Shown here in pieces: positions 26,260-34,178 of a DNA stretch of 43,068 bases. A program made the position numbers and the translations under genes. Source of the DNA: Lachnospiraceae bacterium (lineage in GTDB: Bacteria > Bacillota > Clostridia > Lachnospirales > Lachnospiraceae). The first letter of the stretch is position 1. Every line of letters begins with the position of its first letter. The notes beneath the pieces are model-generated. The model had not been told where the DNA came from. It worked only from the letters and a program-made list of their open reading frames with translations, and ran no database searches. The stretch is from the NCBI GenBank assembly GCA_017546025.1, contig JAFYYS010000001.1, forward strand, positions 1 to 43,068. Reading direction: 5' to 3'.

Positions 26260-27093
26260 ATGGCTAAACCAAGCAGAAACATATATCCCGACATTTCCGG
26301 CATCCGCAACCTTCCGATTTTTCTGGCCGGTGTCGGCGGAAGCGCCGAACAGACGAAGGTGACCCGTGAGAAAGGTCTTGAGTGGAACCAGATCATCCGT
26401 TGCGGCGAAGGCTCCGGCACGGCATACGTGGACGGAAACAAATACGCGCTTCACGAGAACGACTTCATTCTGATTCCCGCGGAGACGCCGTACGAGCTTG
26501 TTCCCGAAACCGACAAATGGGAGACCAACTGGGTTGCTTTCGGCGGATACGCCTGTGAGAGACTGCTCGGAGACCTGAATCTGGCAAAGACCACGGTCGT
26601 GACCGTTACCGATAACACGATTCCGAAGGGGCTTTTCACCAGCATTTACGTTTCCGTGAACTCGGACCATGTATTCGGCCACCAGATTGCCTCCGGTTAC
26701 GTGTACAACCTGATTCTCTGGTACCGTCAGACGATTCTTCTCGGCGAGATGAACCGTCTTCGTAAGAACAGCCAGCAGATTCTTTCGATGGCTATCCGTT
26801 ACATTGAGGAAAATGCCAGACGCGATATCACGCTTCGGGAAATCGCCGAGCATGTCGGCATCTCCCAGCAGCATATCTGCCGGATCTTCCGCGACCACTT
26901 AAATGTGCACTCGACGGAGTACATCACGAGAATCCGCCTGAACCTTGCGATGGAGATGATTCTGAATACGAATCTTCCGATGTCCGAGGTGGCAAAGGAG
27001 TGCGGATTCCGGAGCGCGTCGTATTTTTCAACGGTATTCGGCAAGTACGAGCACATGACGCCGAACGAGTACAGAAAGCGTTACAGAGTATAG
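26260..27093 (+). CDS. AraC-family transcriptional regulator
   Basis: A 277-residue regulator. Residues ~30-150 are a cupin-like ligand-binding domain (GSGTAYVDGNKYALHENDFILIPAETPYELVPE, the usual AraC sugar-sensor signature). Residues ~175-275 carry two helix-turn-helix motifs (ITLREIAEHVGISQQHICRIFRDHLNVHSTEYITRIRLNLA, then MSEVAKECGFRSASYFSTVFGKYEHMTPNEYRKRY). I chose the ATG after AAGGAGGACGAAAAC. It is 13 bases downstream of the LtaS-like gene and probably co-transcribed with it. The neighbouring carbohydrate esterase-GH43 gene downstream is the more likely target, as such regulators usually govern adjacent glycan genes; this is inference. Confidence 0.92.
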   Translation: MAKPSRNIYPDISGIRNLPIFLAGVGGSAEQTKVTREKGLEWNQIIRCGEGSGTAYVDGNKYALHENDFILIPAETPYELVPETDKWETNWVAFGGYACERLLGDLNLAKTTVVTVTDNTIPKGLFTSIYVSVNSDHVFGHQIASGYVYNLILWYRQTILLGEMNRLRKNSQQILSMAIRYIEENARRDITLREIAEHVGISQQHICRIFRDHLNVHSTEYITRIRLNLAMEMILNTNLPMSEVAKECGFRSASYFSTVFGKYEHMTPNEYRKRYRV

Positions 27094-27120
27094 TCCGGAC
27101 AGGACGCAGAGAAGAAAATA

Positions 27121-27166
27121 GGGCATGTTTTTTCCGAAAAGAAGAGAGGAAAAGACATGCCTTTTT
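27121..27166 (+). terminator. Terminator after the AraC-type gene
   Basis: 14-bp stem with one G-T pair (27122-27135 with 27148-27161; GGCATG...CATGCC), followed by TTTTT. Confidence 0.88.
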
Positions 27167-27178
27167 CATGGGATATTC

Positions 27179-27207
27179 TTGCAAAATTTTAATGACTTTG
27201 ATATAAT
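27179..27207 (+). promoter_or_regulatory. Promoter of the esterase-GH43 gene
   Basis: TTGCAA (27179-27184), 17-base spacer, TGA-TATAAT (27202-27207). This gives a leader of about 100 bases. It excludes the longer in-frame start at 27125, which lies in the terminator. Confidence 0.78.
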
Positions 27208-27316
27208 TAACCTATTCAGGGCCGGTATTGTCGGGAGGAAAGAAGCGACAGCGCGAGCCGCCCTGACGGAACACGCGCAGCCGAGAGGCGGCGTAGCATT
27301 TTTCAGGAGGAAAGGT

Positions 27317-30232
27317 ATGTTAAAAGTAGTAAAAACCGAGAACGGTCTCGTTCGCGGCCTCCCCGGAAACAACACCCGGATTTCCGTTTTCAAGGGAATC
27401 CCCTTTGCAGCACCGCCGGTCGGTAAGAACCGCTGGCGCGCACCGCAGCCCGCTGCCGATTGGGAAGGCATCCGTGACTGCTATACGTTCGGACCGATTT
27501 CCATGCAGGATACTCCCGGTCTCGGAACGGATATCTACTGCAGAGAGTGGCATGTGGACCCGGAGATTCCGATGGATGAGGACTGCCTGTATCTGAATGT
27601 ATGGACCAACGCAAAGAGCGATGCGGACAATCTGCCCGTATACGTCTGGTTCTTCGGTGGCGGTTTCCAGTGGGGTTATCCGCCGGAGATGGAGTTCAAC
27701 GGAGAGAACATCGCCAAGAGAGGCGTCGTATTTGTCAGCGTCAACTACCGTCTGGGTGCCTTCGGTTTCATCTCGCATCCCGAGATTACGAAGGAATCCC
27801 CGGAAGCACCGACCAACTTCGGTAACCTTGACCAGCAGGCCGGTATCAAGTGGGTCATCAGAAACATTAAAGCATTCGGCGGTGATCCGAACAACATCAC
27901 CATCGGCGGACAGTCCGCAGGCGGCGGCAGCGTCATGAACCAGCTGACCAGCCCGCAGAGCATCGGACTGTTCCAGAAGGCGATCGTGCACAGCGGCATG
28001 ATCAGAAGCCCTTACATGCTTGACGGATTTATCACTCCCCGCGCGTTAAAAGAGAATGAGCCGAACGGCGAAGCGTTCTTTGAATTCCTCGGTGTGAAGA
28101 CCCTCGAGGAAGCAAGAAAGCTCGATGCCGTTTATATCCGGGACCGCTACGGCGAATTTGCCCAGTCCCATCCGAGATTTGCCCCGACCATTGACGGTCA
28201 GTTCATGATAGAAGACCCCTATATCCTTTTCCTCAAGGGCAAGCATGCCAACGTGCCCATGATTTCCGGTAACACCGGCGATGAGTTCAAGGCAGCTGTC
28301 TTTGCGGACGACGAGGCCGACTTCATGAAGAAGGCCAAGGACGCACTCGGTGACAAATACGACGATTTCATGTCGTTCCCCGAAGCCCATGTGCGTAACG
28401 GCAAGATGTTCGCGCCGACCGACGGACTCGAGTGCGCCATCAAGGCGGCATTTGCCCACAACGAAGCGCCGAGCTACTATTACAACTTCAATCCGGATAT
28501 CCCGGGCTGGGACAACCCCGGCACCTTCCATTCGGTAGACCTGTGGTTCTTCTTTGAGACGCTTGCAGCCTGCTGGAGACCGTTCAAGGGATATCATTTC
28601 GATCTTGCGCGTCAGATGTGTAACTACCTGACGAACTTCATCAAGAGCGGCGATCCGAACGGCAAGGATGCAGACGGCACGGATATGCCTGTCTGGAAGC
28701 CGTACGGCACGGGCTCGCACTACGGCATGAACTTCCTGTCGGAGGGCTGTGTGCCGAGCACGGAGAATAAGCCGTTCAACGATTTCATGATCGGTGTCAT
28801 CACCGACCAGACAATCCCCGCGCGCAAGCAGGCGTACAACCCGTACCTGCCGAACTGGGAATTCATTCCGGACGGAGAGCCTTATGTATTCGGCGACCGT
28901 GTGTATGTATACGGCTCGCACGACCAGTTCAACGGCTATGTATTCTGCCAGGGCGATTATGTCTGCTGGTCCGCTCCGATTAACAATCTCGGCGACTGGC
29001 GTTATGAGGGCGTAATCTTCCCGAAGACCGCGGACCCGATCAATGCGGACGGCCATATGTGCCTGTACGCACCGGACCTCACGGTAGGTCCCGACGGCCG
29101 CTACTATCTCTATTATGTGTATGATAAGGTCGGCATCGTTTCCGTTGCGGTAAGCGATACACCGGCAGGCCGCTATCAGTTCTACGGCTATGTTCACTAC
29201 GCGGATGGCACGCGCCTCGGTGACCGCGAAGGGGATGAGCCGCAGTTCGATCCCGGCGTTCTGACCGAGGGTGACGTGACGTACCTGTTCACCGGCTTCT
29301 GCGGACGCGGCGATAAGAGCCGTCACGGCTCCCAGCTGACCGTTCTCGGACCGGATATGCTGACGATTGTGAAGGAGCCGAAGATTGTTGTTCCGGGTTC
29401 CTGCTACAGCGAAGGCACCGAGTTCGAAAATCATGCTTTTTTCGAAGCTTCCTCAATCCGGAAGTTTGATGGAAAATACTATTTCATCTATTCTTCCGAG
29501 GTTATGCATGAGCTTTGCTACGCAACTTCTGCAAGCCCGGAGGGCCCGTACAAGTACGGCGGTGTCATCGTCAGCAACAGCGATTTCCACATCGACAGCT
29601 ATAAGGATGCGGAGACGCCTGCGGCATACGGTGCCAACAACCACGGCAGCCTGATTCAGATCGGGGACAAGCGTTATATTTTCTATCACCGCCAGACCAA
29701 TGCGACCTGGTACTCCCGTCAGGGCTGTGCCGAGGAAGTGAAGTTCGCGGCAGACGGTTCGATTAAGCAGGTGGAGATTACTTCCTGCGGCTTAAACGGC
29801 GGACCGCTTCGCGATACGGATGAGCTTCCGGCGCACATCGCCTGCAACCTCTTCAACAAGGAGATTACGCAGCCGATGCACTGGCTTGTCGGAATCGGCA
29901 ACCAGCCTCGCATCACGATGGACGGTAAGGACGGAGACAGAAATCCTTCCTACATTGCAAACATCGGCGAGAGCACGACAATCGGCTTCAAGTACATCGA
30001 CTTCAAGGGTGTGAAGGAGATTGAGCTGACCGTTCGCGGTTACATCTTCGGTGCATTCGAAGTACGTACTTCCATTAACGGACCGGTCATCGGCTCCGTG
30101 AAGGTAGACTCCTCCGATGTTTGGGTGAAGTACCGCGCAGCCTGTCCGATTCCGGACGGCGTATCCGCACTGTACCTCACGAAGGTCGGCGGCGGCACCG
30201 GACATCTGTTGTCCGTGAAGTTCATTCATTAA
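27317..30232 (+). CDS. Carboxylesterase type B fused to a GH43-like propeller and C-terminal sandwich
   Basis: A 971-residue three-part enzyme without signal peptide. Residues 1-~495 are a type B carboxylesterase (alpha/beta hydrolase): FKGIPFAAPPVGKNRW, DEDCLYLNVW, nucleophile S200 in GGQSAGG, likely acid E323 in GNTGDEF, and His405 in FHSVDL. Residues ~506-835 are a GH43-type propeller (YNPYLPNWEFIPDGEPYVFGDRVYVYGSHD, then LYAPDLTVGPDGRYYLYYVYD, GTEFENHAFFEASSIRKFDGKYYFIYSS), with candidate acids D519, D587 and a Glu around 700-710. Residues ~850-971 look like a CBM6-type beta-sandwich. Such a chain could remove ester groups and glycosyl side chains from imported xylan or pectin fragments. 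It follows GGAGGAAAGGT. It has its own promoter and terminator and lies behind an AraC regulator. Confidence 0.87.
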   Translation: MLKVVKTENGLVRGLPGNNTRISVFKGIPFAAPPVGKNRWRAPQPAADWEGIRDCYTFGPISMQDTPGLGTDIYCREWHVDPEIPMDEDCLYLNVWTNAKSDADNLPVYVWFFGGGFQWGYPPEMEFNGENIAKRGVVFVSVNYRLGAFGFISHPEITKESPEAPTNFGNLDQQAGIKWVIRNIKAFGGDPNNITIGGQSAGGGSVMNQLTSPQSIGLFQKAIVHSGMIRSPYMLDGFITPRALKENEPNGEAFFEFLGVKTLEEARKLDAVYIRDRYGEFAQSHPRFAPTIDGQFMIEDPYILFLKGKHANVPMISGNTGDEFKAAVFADDEADFMKKAKDALGDKYDDFMSFPEAHVRNGKMFAPTDGLECAIKAAFAHNEAPSYYYNFNPDIPGWDNPGTFHSVDLWFFFETLAACWRPFKGYHFDLARQMCNYLTNFIKSGDPNGKDADGTDMPVWKPYGTGSHYGMNFLSEGCVPSTENKPFNDFMIGVITDQTIPARKQAYNPYLPNWEFIPDGEPYVFGDRVYVYGSHDQFNGYVFCQGDYVCWSAPINNLGDWRYEGVIFPKTADPINADGHMCLYAPDLTVGPDGRYYLYYVYDKVGIVSVAVSDTPAGRYQFYGYVHYADGTRLGDREGDEPQFDPGVLTEGDVTYLFTGFCGRGDKSRHGSQLTVLGPDMLTIVKEPKIVVPGSCYSEGTEFENHAFFEASSIRKFDGKYYFIYSSEVMHELCYATSASPEGPYKYGGVIVSNSDFHIDSYKDAETPAAYGANNHGSLIQIGDKRYIFYHRQTNATWYSRQGCAEEVKFAADGSIKQVEITSCGLNGGPLRDTDELPAHIACNLFNKEITQPMHWLVGIGNQPRITMDGKDGDRNPSYIANIGESTTIGFKYIDFKGVKEIELTVRGYIFGAFEVRTSINGPVIGSVKVDSSDVWVKYRAACPIPDGVSALYLTKVGGGTGHLLSVKFIH

Positions 30233-30247
30233 TTAAAGGTTTTATGG

Positions 30248-30279
30248 CAGGGCGCCGGGTTTTTCGGTGCCCTGTTTTT
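30248..30279 (+). terminator. Terminator of the esterase-GH43 gene
   Basis: CAGGGCGCCG pairs with CGGTGCCCTG (one G-T pair; 30248-30257 with 30265-30274), followed by TTTTTG. Confidence 0.87.
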
Positions 30280-30364
30280 GTTTGATAAGGGACGCGGAGA
30301 AGGCATGGTATTTTCCACGGAGTTGAAGAATTTAAAATTTTGGTCGCAAAAGGAGTTTGTGTAT

Positions 30365-30372
30365 GATATACT
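30365..30372 (+). promoter_or_regulatory. Extended -10 promoter of the YD-repeat pair
   Basis: TGA-TATACT (-10 at 30367-30372) with only a TCGCAA-like -35 at 17 bases upstream. It lies about 45 bases before the first YD-repeat gene, which has AGGGGGGGAAGG as its ribosome site. Confidence 0.5.
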
Positions 30373-30414
30373 GAAAAGACAAACTATAATATCATTTCCA
30401 GGGGGGGAAGGAAT

Positions 30415-31680
30415 ATGAGCAGAAAGTATAAGTGGTTGCTTTTGGGACTTTGTCTCGTGGCAGTTGCCGCGTGGATTGTGCTTGTATCGGGAATCGCCCG
30501 AAAGAATCCGAAGAAAACGGCAACGGATGAAACGAAAGTGACACAGAATGTCACGAAGAACGTCACACCGGGTGCCACGCAGCCGGTTACAACCGAGGAT
30601 GGCATGGTAACGGTCTGGCTGCTTGAGCGGGTATACCTGTCTTATGACAGGTCGAAGACGGAACTCCAGAAATCATTCCGGTATGACGAAAACGGACGGC
30701 TGGTTTCGGGTTCTGACAGCACGATGGGCGAGGTTGCCTATGAGTATGATGATGAAAATCATCTGATTAAGGCAATCAGCGAAAGGCAGTCATGGGGAGA
30801 AGCAACAAGAAATGAGACAGTCTATCGGAGCAACGGTCTGATTACGGCTTCGTCGGACTATGTCATTCAGGATAACGGGGAAGAAGTTTTGGTTTATGAA
30901 GAAATACACGACGAGGCAGGTCGGACGGTCAGTGTCATTTGTTGTGACAACGACGGAACGCTTTTCGAGGGGATAAAGAATCAATACGACAAGAACGGCC
31001 TTATAACCTTGAGGATGCTTTATTCTTTGGACAAAGGGGACTGGATTGTTACAGAGGAGGGGCAGTGTGATGACGAAGGAAGGGTGACAAAGCAGTATTT
31101 CGTCGAGGGTGAAGGAAGCAGTGTAGTGAAAACGCTGCATGCGGAATACATTTATAACGATGACGGGTCCAGAGAAGAGATATTCTATCAAAACGGGAAG
31201 TCCATTACCAGGAAAATTGATGCGAACGGCCGTACAACATATGCGGAATCAATCGCCGGACCGTTAATCGAGAATGATTATTCCTGTTACGATTATACGG
31301 AAACGGAAGACGGACTCACTGTGGTAGAAAAGCTTTACAGCGGGGAGACCTATCAGTATACGCTGACTACCCGATATAATTCGGATGATAATATTATATT
31401 TGAAAAGCGGACGAACAGCGACGGAACGGAAGTGCTCTTTTGTGAGTGGACTTACGATGAAAACGGAAGCCTTATTAAGTATGATGACGGGGTGACAACG
31501 AAGATAGATTTCGATGACTACGGAAACCGAATCCGTGAGACGGTGAGCGGGACACCATCCAATGCGATTGGAATCGATCCGGTAGATTTATTATATGTCT
31601 ATGAATACAAATCCATTACGATACCGCGTAAAACGGCCGAGGAAAATGCCATGTTCTTCGACCCGACCCGGTTGCATTAA
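30415..31680 (+). CDS. Membrane-anchored YD/RHS-like repeat protein 1
   Basis: A 421-residue protein. Residues ~7-28 form one membrane helix or uncleaved signal (WLLLGLCLVAVAAWIVLVSG). A T/N-rich spacer follows to ~60. The rest is a chain of YD/RHS-like beta-hairpin repeats with the pattern (Y/R)D.NGRL (YDENGRLVSGSDS, YDDENHLIKA, YDKNGLI, CDDEGRVTKQYF, IDANGRTTYAES, YDENGSLIKYDDG, FDDYGNRIRETV). It ends AEENAMFFDP, a motif shared with the next gene. There is no recognisable toxin or peptidase domain and it is far too short to be a polymorphic Rhs effector. It is probably displayed outside the membrane; the role is unknown. It looks more A+T-rich than its neighbours. Confidence 0.7.
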   Translation: MSRKYKWLLLGLCLVAVAAWIVLVSGIARKNPKKTATDETKVTQNVTKNVTPGATQPVTTEDGMVTVWLLERVYLSYDRSKTELQKSFRYDENGRLVSGSDSTMGEVAYEYDDENHLIKAISERQSWGEATRNETVYRSNGLITASSDYVIQDNGEEVLVYEEIHDEAGRTVSVICCDNDGTLFEGIKNQYDKNGLITLRMLYSLDKGDWIVTEEGQCDDEGRVTKQYFVEGEGSSVVKTLHAEYIYNDDGSREEIFYQNGKSITRKIDANGRTTYAESIAGPLIENDYSCYDYTETEDGLTVVEKLYSGETYQYTLTTRYNSDDNIIFEKRTNSDGTEVLFCEWTYDENGSLIKYDDGVTTKIDFDDYGNRIRETVSGTPSNAIGIDPVDLLYVYEYKSITIPRKTAEENAMFFDPTRLH

Positions 31681-31692
31681 CGGGGGTGGCGT

Positions 31693-32982
31693 ATGCGAAA
31701 AAGAAGGAACCGTATCATTTTTGAACTGTGTTTCGTGGTATTTGTCGCGTGGATAGTGCTTTTATTCGTCATCTTTCGGGACAAACCGAAGAAGACACCC
31801 GGGAAGGGAATGGGAACGACTCCTGTACCTACCGTACCGGGAGATCCGCCCTCACCGGCACCGGACGGAAGACAGCAGGTGTTTCTTCTCAAGCGCGAAT
31901 ACCGGACCCGGGACGGGGAGAGAAAGCTGTATCGCACCTATCAGTATGATACAGACGGGCGCGTGGTTTCGTGCGCCTACGAAGGGCAGAGCGGGGAATA
32001 CACCTACGAGTACTTCGATTATTCTTTTCTGGTGAAGGAAACCTCACCGGTTTGGGAAGTATATGTCGGGGAAAACCATAAGACCGAGGTGATTTATGCT
32101 CCCAACGGACAGAAGACAATCCAGGCGGAGTACCGCATCCACGAATCTGACGGCGATCTGGATACACTTGCCGTAATCGAGTGGGACGAAGCAGGCCGCA
32201 TCACCAGATATTACAGTTGCGACAATGACCAGGATCTTTACTATGATGAAATTACGGAATACGATGCGAACGGATACATAATCAGTGACCTCGTGAAGTA
32301 TTCGGCGGAAGAAGAATGGCGAGTTGTGGGTTACGGAATATGCGATGAACAGGGCAGAGTTGTCCGGTTTATCACGGTTGACGGGCAGGGGGAGGATGCG
32401 CTTAAAACTCTGAGCATGGAGATTTCTTACAGTGAAGACGGCTCCCGGGAAGAAAAGCGATATATAGACGATTCCGTTTATATGCGTCGGTTTGATCCGC
32501 AGGGGCGCGAGGTTTACACGGAATACTACCAGGGCTCAGGGGATAATAAGCAGTATCAGATTCACACCTACACGGAGGATATGTGGGAGCACACGAAAGA
32601 GTCGAAACTGTACCGCGCTGACGGAACCCTTGTGAACACGATGATTACCGTGTATGACGATGAGGGCAATGTCATTTATCAGAAACGAACCGATGCTGAC
32701 GGAACGGAGACCGTTTTTGTCGAGCAGAAATATGATTATGACAGTAATCTGATTGACATAAGAAACGGAGTGGAGCGGAAGCTGGAATACGACGAATACG
32801 GAAACCTGATTCGGGAAACCAAAACCGTTGTCGCAAACGGTGAGCCATGGGTTACCGTTCGGGAATTTGAGTATTACGCCATCCAGATTACGAATGCGGT
32901 CGCCGAGGAAAACGCCATGTATTATAATCCGGCCACCCAGGCATTGAAGTTTGAGGATGATGAAAGCTATCGGATAAACTAA
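31693..32982 (+). CDS. Membrane-anchored YD/RHS-like repeat protein 2
   Basis: A 429-residue tandem paralogue of the preceding protein, 12 bases downstream and so probably in one operon. It has the same plan: one N-terminal helix (IIFELCFVVFVAWIVLLFVIF), a proline/threonine-rich spacer (~36-58), then YD-type repeats (YDTDGRVVSC, YEYFDYSFLVKET, YDANGYIISDL, CDEQGRVVRFI, FDPQGREVYTEY, YDDEGNVIYQKR, YDYDSNLIDIRNG, YDEYGNLIRETK). It ends with AEENAMYYNP, matching the other copy. The proteins align along their full length, so they are a recent or maintained duplication. A terminator follows. Function unknown. Confidence 0.7.
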   Translation: MRKRRNRIIFELCFVVFVAWIVLLFVIFRDKPKKTPGKGMGTTPVPTVPGDPPSPAPDGRQQVFLLKREYRTRDGERKLYRTYQYDTDGRVVSCAYEGQSGEYTYEYFDYSFLVKETSPVWEVYVGENHKTEVIYAPNGQKTIQAEYRIHESDGDLDTLAVIEWDEAGRITRYYSCDNDQDLYYDEITEYDANGYIISDLVKYSAEEEWRVVGYGICDEQGRVVRFITVDGQGEDALKTLSMEISYSEDGSREEKRYIDDSVYMRRFDPQGREVYTEYYQGSGDNKQYQIHTYTEDMWEHTKESKLYRADGTLVNTMITVYDDEGNVIYQKRTDADGTETVFVEQKYDYDSNLIDIRNGVERKLEYDEYGNLIRETKTVVANGEPWVTVREFEYYAIQITNAVAEENAMYYNPATQALKFEDDESYRIN

Positions 32983-32987
32983 GAAAA

Positions 32988-33024
32988 GACCGCAGTTGTA
33001 AGCATACAATCTGCGGTCCTTTAT
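32988..33024 (+). terminator. Terminator of the YD-repeat pair
   Basis: GACCGCAG/CTGCGGTC outer stem with an inner TTGTA/TACAA stem (32988-33000 with 33005-33018), followed by CTTTATT. Confidence 0.8.
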
Positions 33025-33048
33025 TCAATTACCGGAAGGCGATTTTTC

Positions 33049-33077
33049 TTGATTTTGTAAATCAATCGTGCTACAAT
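33049..33077 (+). promoter_or_regulatory. Promoter of the putative antitoxin RNA
   Basis: TTGATT (33049-33054), exactly 17 bases, TACAAT (33072-33077). No open reading frame with a ribosome site follows. The next plus-strand element is an intrinsic terminator 70 bases on, as expected for a small RNA gene. Confidence 0.75.
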
Positions 33078-33083
33078 CTAAGT

Positions 33084-33115
33084 AAAGGAAAAGCACCCGC
33101 TCCGATGCGGATGCT
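33084..33115 (-). terminator. Terminator of the small toxin message
   Basis: On the minus strand AGCATCCGC pairs with GCGGGTGCT (G-T pair included; 33107-33115 with 33092-33100), followed by TTTTCCTTTACTT. On the plus strand the same bases form the first hairpin of the antisense RNA. Confidence 0.6.
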
Positions 33116-33146
33116 CCTGGGATTCAAAACAGTTCTAAAGAACCGA

Positions 33147-33181
33147 CCTCTCCCGTTGGCAGACGGGAGAGGATTTTTTTA
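33147..33181 (+). terminator. Terminator of the antitoxin RNA
   Basis: Perfect 10-bp stem CCTCTCCCGT/ACGGGAGAGG (33147-33156 with 33163-33172), loop TGGCAG, then a run of seven or more T. It lies directly against the stop codon of the converging peptide gene. Confidence 0.9.
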
Positions 33182-33292
33182 CTTCTTTTTTCTCTGATCG
33201 AGGAAAGAGAAGAGGGCGATTGAACATATTAAGAACTGTATAACAGCATTTGCTATGTCGACGATTAAGTCGGAAAGTTCATAAGACGTCAT
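33179..33292 (-). CDS. Small hydrophobic peptide, putative holin-like type I toxin
   Basis: A 37-residue peptide reading MTSYELSDLIVDIANAV... and ending SFLDQRKKK. One hydrophobic membrane-spanning segment (about 9-31) is followed by a charged lysine/arginine tail. This is the format of Firmicutes holin-like/Fst-like type I toxins (MT-x-YE start, single helix, basic end). It has a near-perfect ribosome site, GGAAAGGAGGTGA, 7 bases before ATG. The message has a leader of about 70 bases in which CCTCC (complement of 33328-33332) can pair with the GGAGG of the ribosome site, a possible shut-off structure. If produced freely it should depolarise the membrane. Confidence 0.72.
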   Translation of the reverse strand: MTSYELSDLIVDIANAVIQFLICSIALFSFLDQRKKK

Positions 33293-33367
33293 TTCGCGTC
33301 ACCTCCTTTCCTTTTGTAATGAGGTCAGGAGGCAATCCGCCCCGTCACGGGTGCCTTTCTAAATCCT

Positions 33368-33395
33368 ATTATATCACATTTTCCGAGAAAAGCAA
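33368..33395 (-). promoter_or_regulatory. Promoter of the small toxin gene
   Basis: Minus strand TTGCTT (33390-33395), 16-base spacer ending TGA, TATAAT (33368-33373). A consensus extended -10 promoter. Confidence 0.75.
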
Positions 33396-33457
33396 ACATA
33401 TGTTCGAGAAAAACGCAAACAAATATCTTCTTTTGCGTCATTGTTTCAAAGCCATTC

Positions 33458-33486
33458 TTGAACTCATCTGCGCAAAATGATATAAA
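33458..33486 (+). promoter_or_regulatory. Promoter of the BceRS-like operon
   Basis: TTGAAC (33458-33463), 17-base spacer ending TGA, TATAAA (33481-33486). Only about 14 bases of leader separate the predicted start site from the response-regulator ATG. Confidence 0.65.
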
Positions 33487-33506
33487 TATCTGTGGAGGGT
33501 GAGCAA

Positions 33507-34178
33507 ATGAAAACCATTTTCCTGATTGAAGACGATTATGCGCTTGCGCAGGCAATCAAGAAGCAAATTGAGAGCTGGGGCAACAAGGTTGTCACGGTAA
33601 AGGATTTTCAGCATGTCATGGAGGAGTTTGCGGCGTGTGAGCCGCATCTGGTGCTGGTGGACGTGATGCTTCCGTTTTACAACGGGTATCACTGGTGCAC
33701 GGAAATCAGAAAGGTCTCCAACGTGCCGGTTGTATTCCTTTCGTCGGCTTCTGACAATATGAACATCGTGATGGCGATGAATCTCGGCGCGGATGATTTC
33801 ATCCCGAAGCCCGTCGACCCGATGGTGCTGACCGCCAAGATTTCGGCGATTCTGCGCCGTGCCTACGAGCTCGGTGAGGCGCCGCAGACCATGTCACACA
33901 GAGGGCTTACGCTGAACCTCGGAGACAACTCCATCGTGTATAACAACGAGCGGGTGGAGCTCACGAAGAACGAGTTCCGGATTCTGCGCACGCTGATGGA
34001 GAATAAAGGTAAGATTGTCAGCCGTGACCGCCTGATGACGGCGCTTTGGCAGGATGACTGCTACGTCGAGGAGAACACGCTGACCGTTAACGTGGCAAGG
34101 CTTCGCAAGACGCTGGACGGGCTCGGCCTTTCCGGGTTCATCATGACTAAGGTGGGAAGCGGGTATATCGTCGAATGA
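33507..34178 (+). CDS. OmpR-family response regulator, BceR-like
   Basis: A 223-residue regulator. The receiver domain (1-~115) has the acidic pocket IEDD, phosphoacceptor D52 in LVDVMLP, and the conserved lysine in FIPKPVD. The winged-helix output domain (~130-223) has LTKNEFRILRTLMENKGKIVSRDRLMTALW and NTLTVNVARLRKTLDGLG. I chose the ATG after GGAGGGTGAGCAA. It overlaps the histidine kinase start by 4 bases. Regulators of this subtype control peptide-antibiotic transporters of the BceAB class, and such a transporter lies 2 kb downstream. Confidence 0.92.
   Translation: MKTIFLIEDDYALAQAIKKQIESWGNKVVTVKDFQHVMEEFAACEPHLVLVDVMLPFYNGYHWCTEIRKVSNVPVVFLSSASDNMNIVMAMNLGADDFIPKPVDPMVLTAKISAILRRAYELGEAPQTMSHRGLTLNLGDNSIVYNNERVELTKNEFRILRTLMENKGKIVSRDRLMTALWQDDCYVEENTLTVNVARLRKTLDGLGLSGFIMTKVGSGYIVE

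Larger units (their letters stand above)
33084..33181 (+). ncRNA. Putative type I antitoxin RNA (antisense to the small toxin message)
   Basis: Predicted RNA of about 97 bases beginning near 33084 and ending at the T-run at 33174-33181. It contains two hairpins: 33092-33115 (AGCACCCGC/GCGGATGCT, one mismatch on this strand) and the terminator 33147-33172 (CCTCTCCCGT/ACGGGAGAGG). It is complementary to the 3' untranslated part of the converging peptide message. Both elements are shared as convergent terminators, like the RNAI/RNAII layout of Fst-type loci. Existence of the RNA is inferred from promoter plus terminator. Confidence 0.65.

Noticed and set aside
27125-27316. Upstream extension of the esterase-GH43 gene
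   Set aside because: It begins inside an intrinsic terminator and before the promoter; the family start and ribosome site are at 27317.
28046-29434. 462-codon open frame antisense to the esterase-GH43 gene
   Set aside because: Sense strand holds catalytic motifs in order; the antisense product has none.
30415-32982. Polymorphic Rhs toxin with immunity gene
   Set aside because: The proteins are too short, lack a variable C-terminal toxin domain and the core-cleavage motif, and are paralogues of each other, not toxin and immunity.
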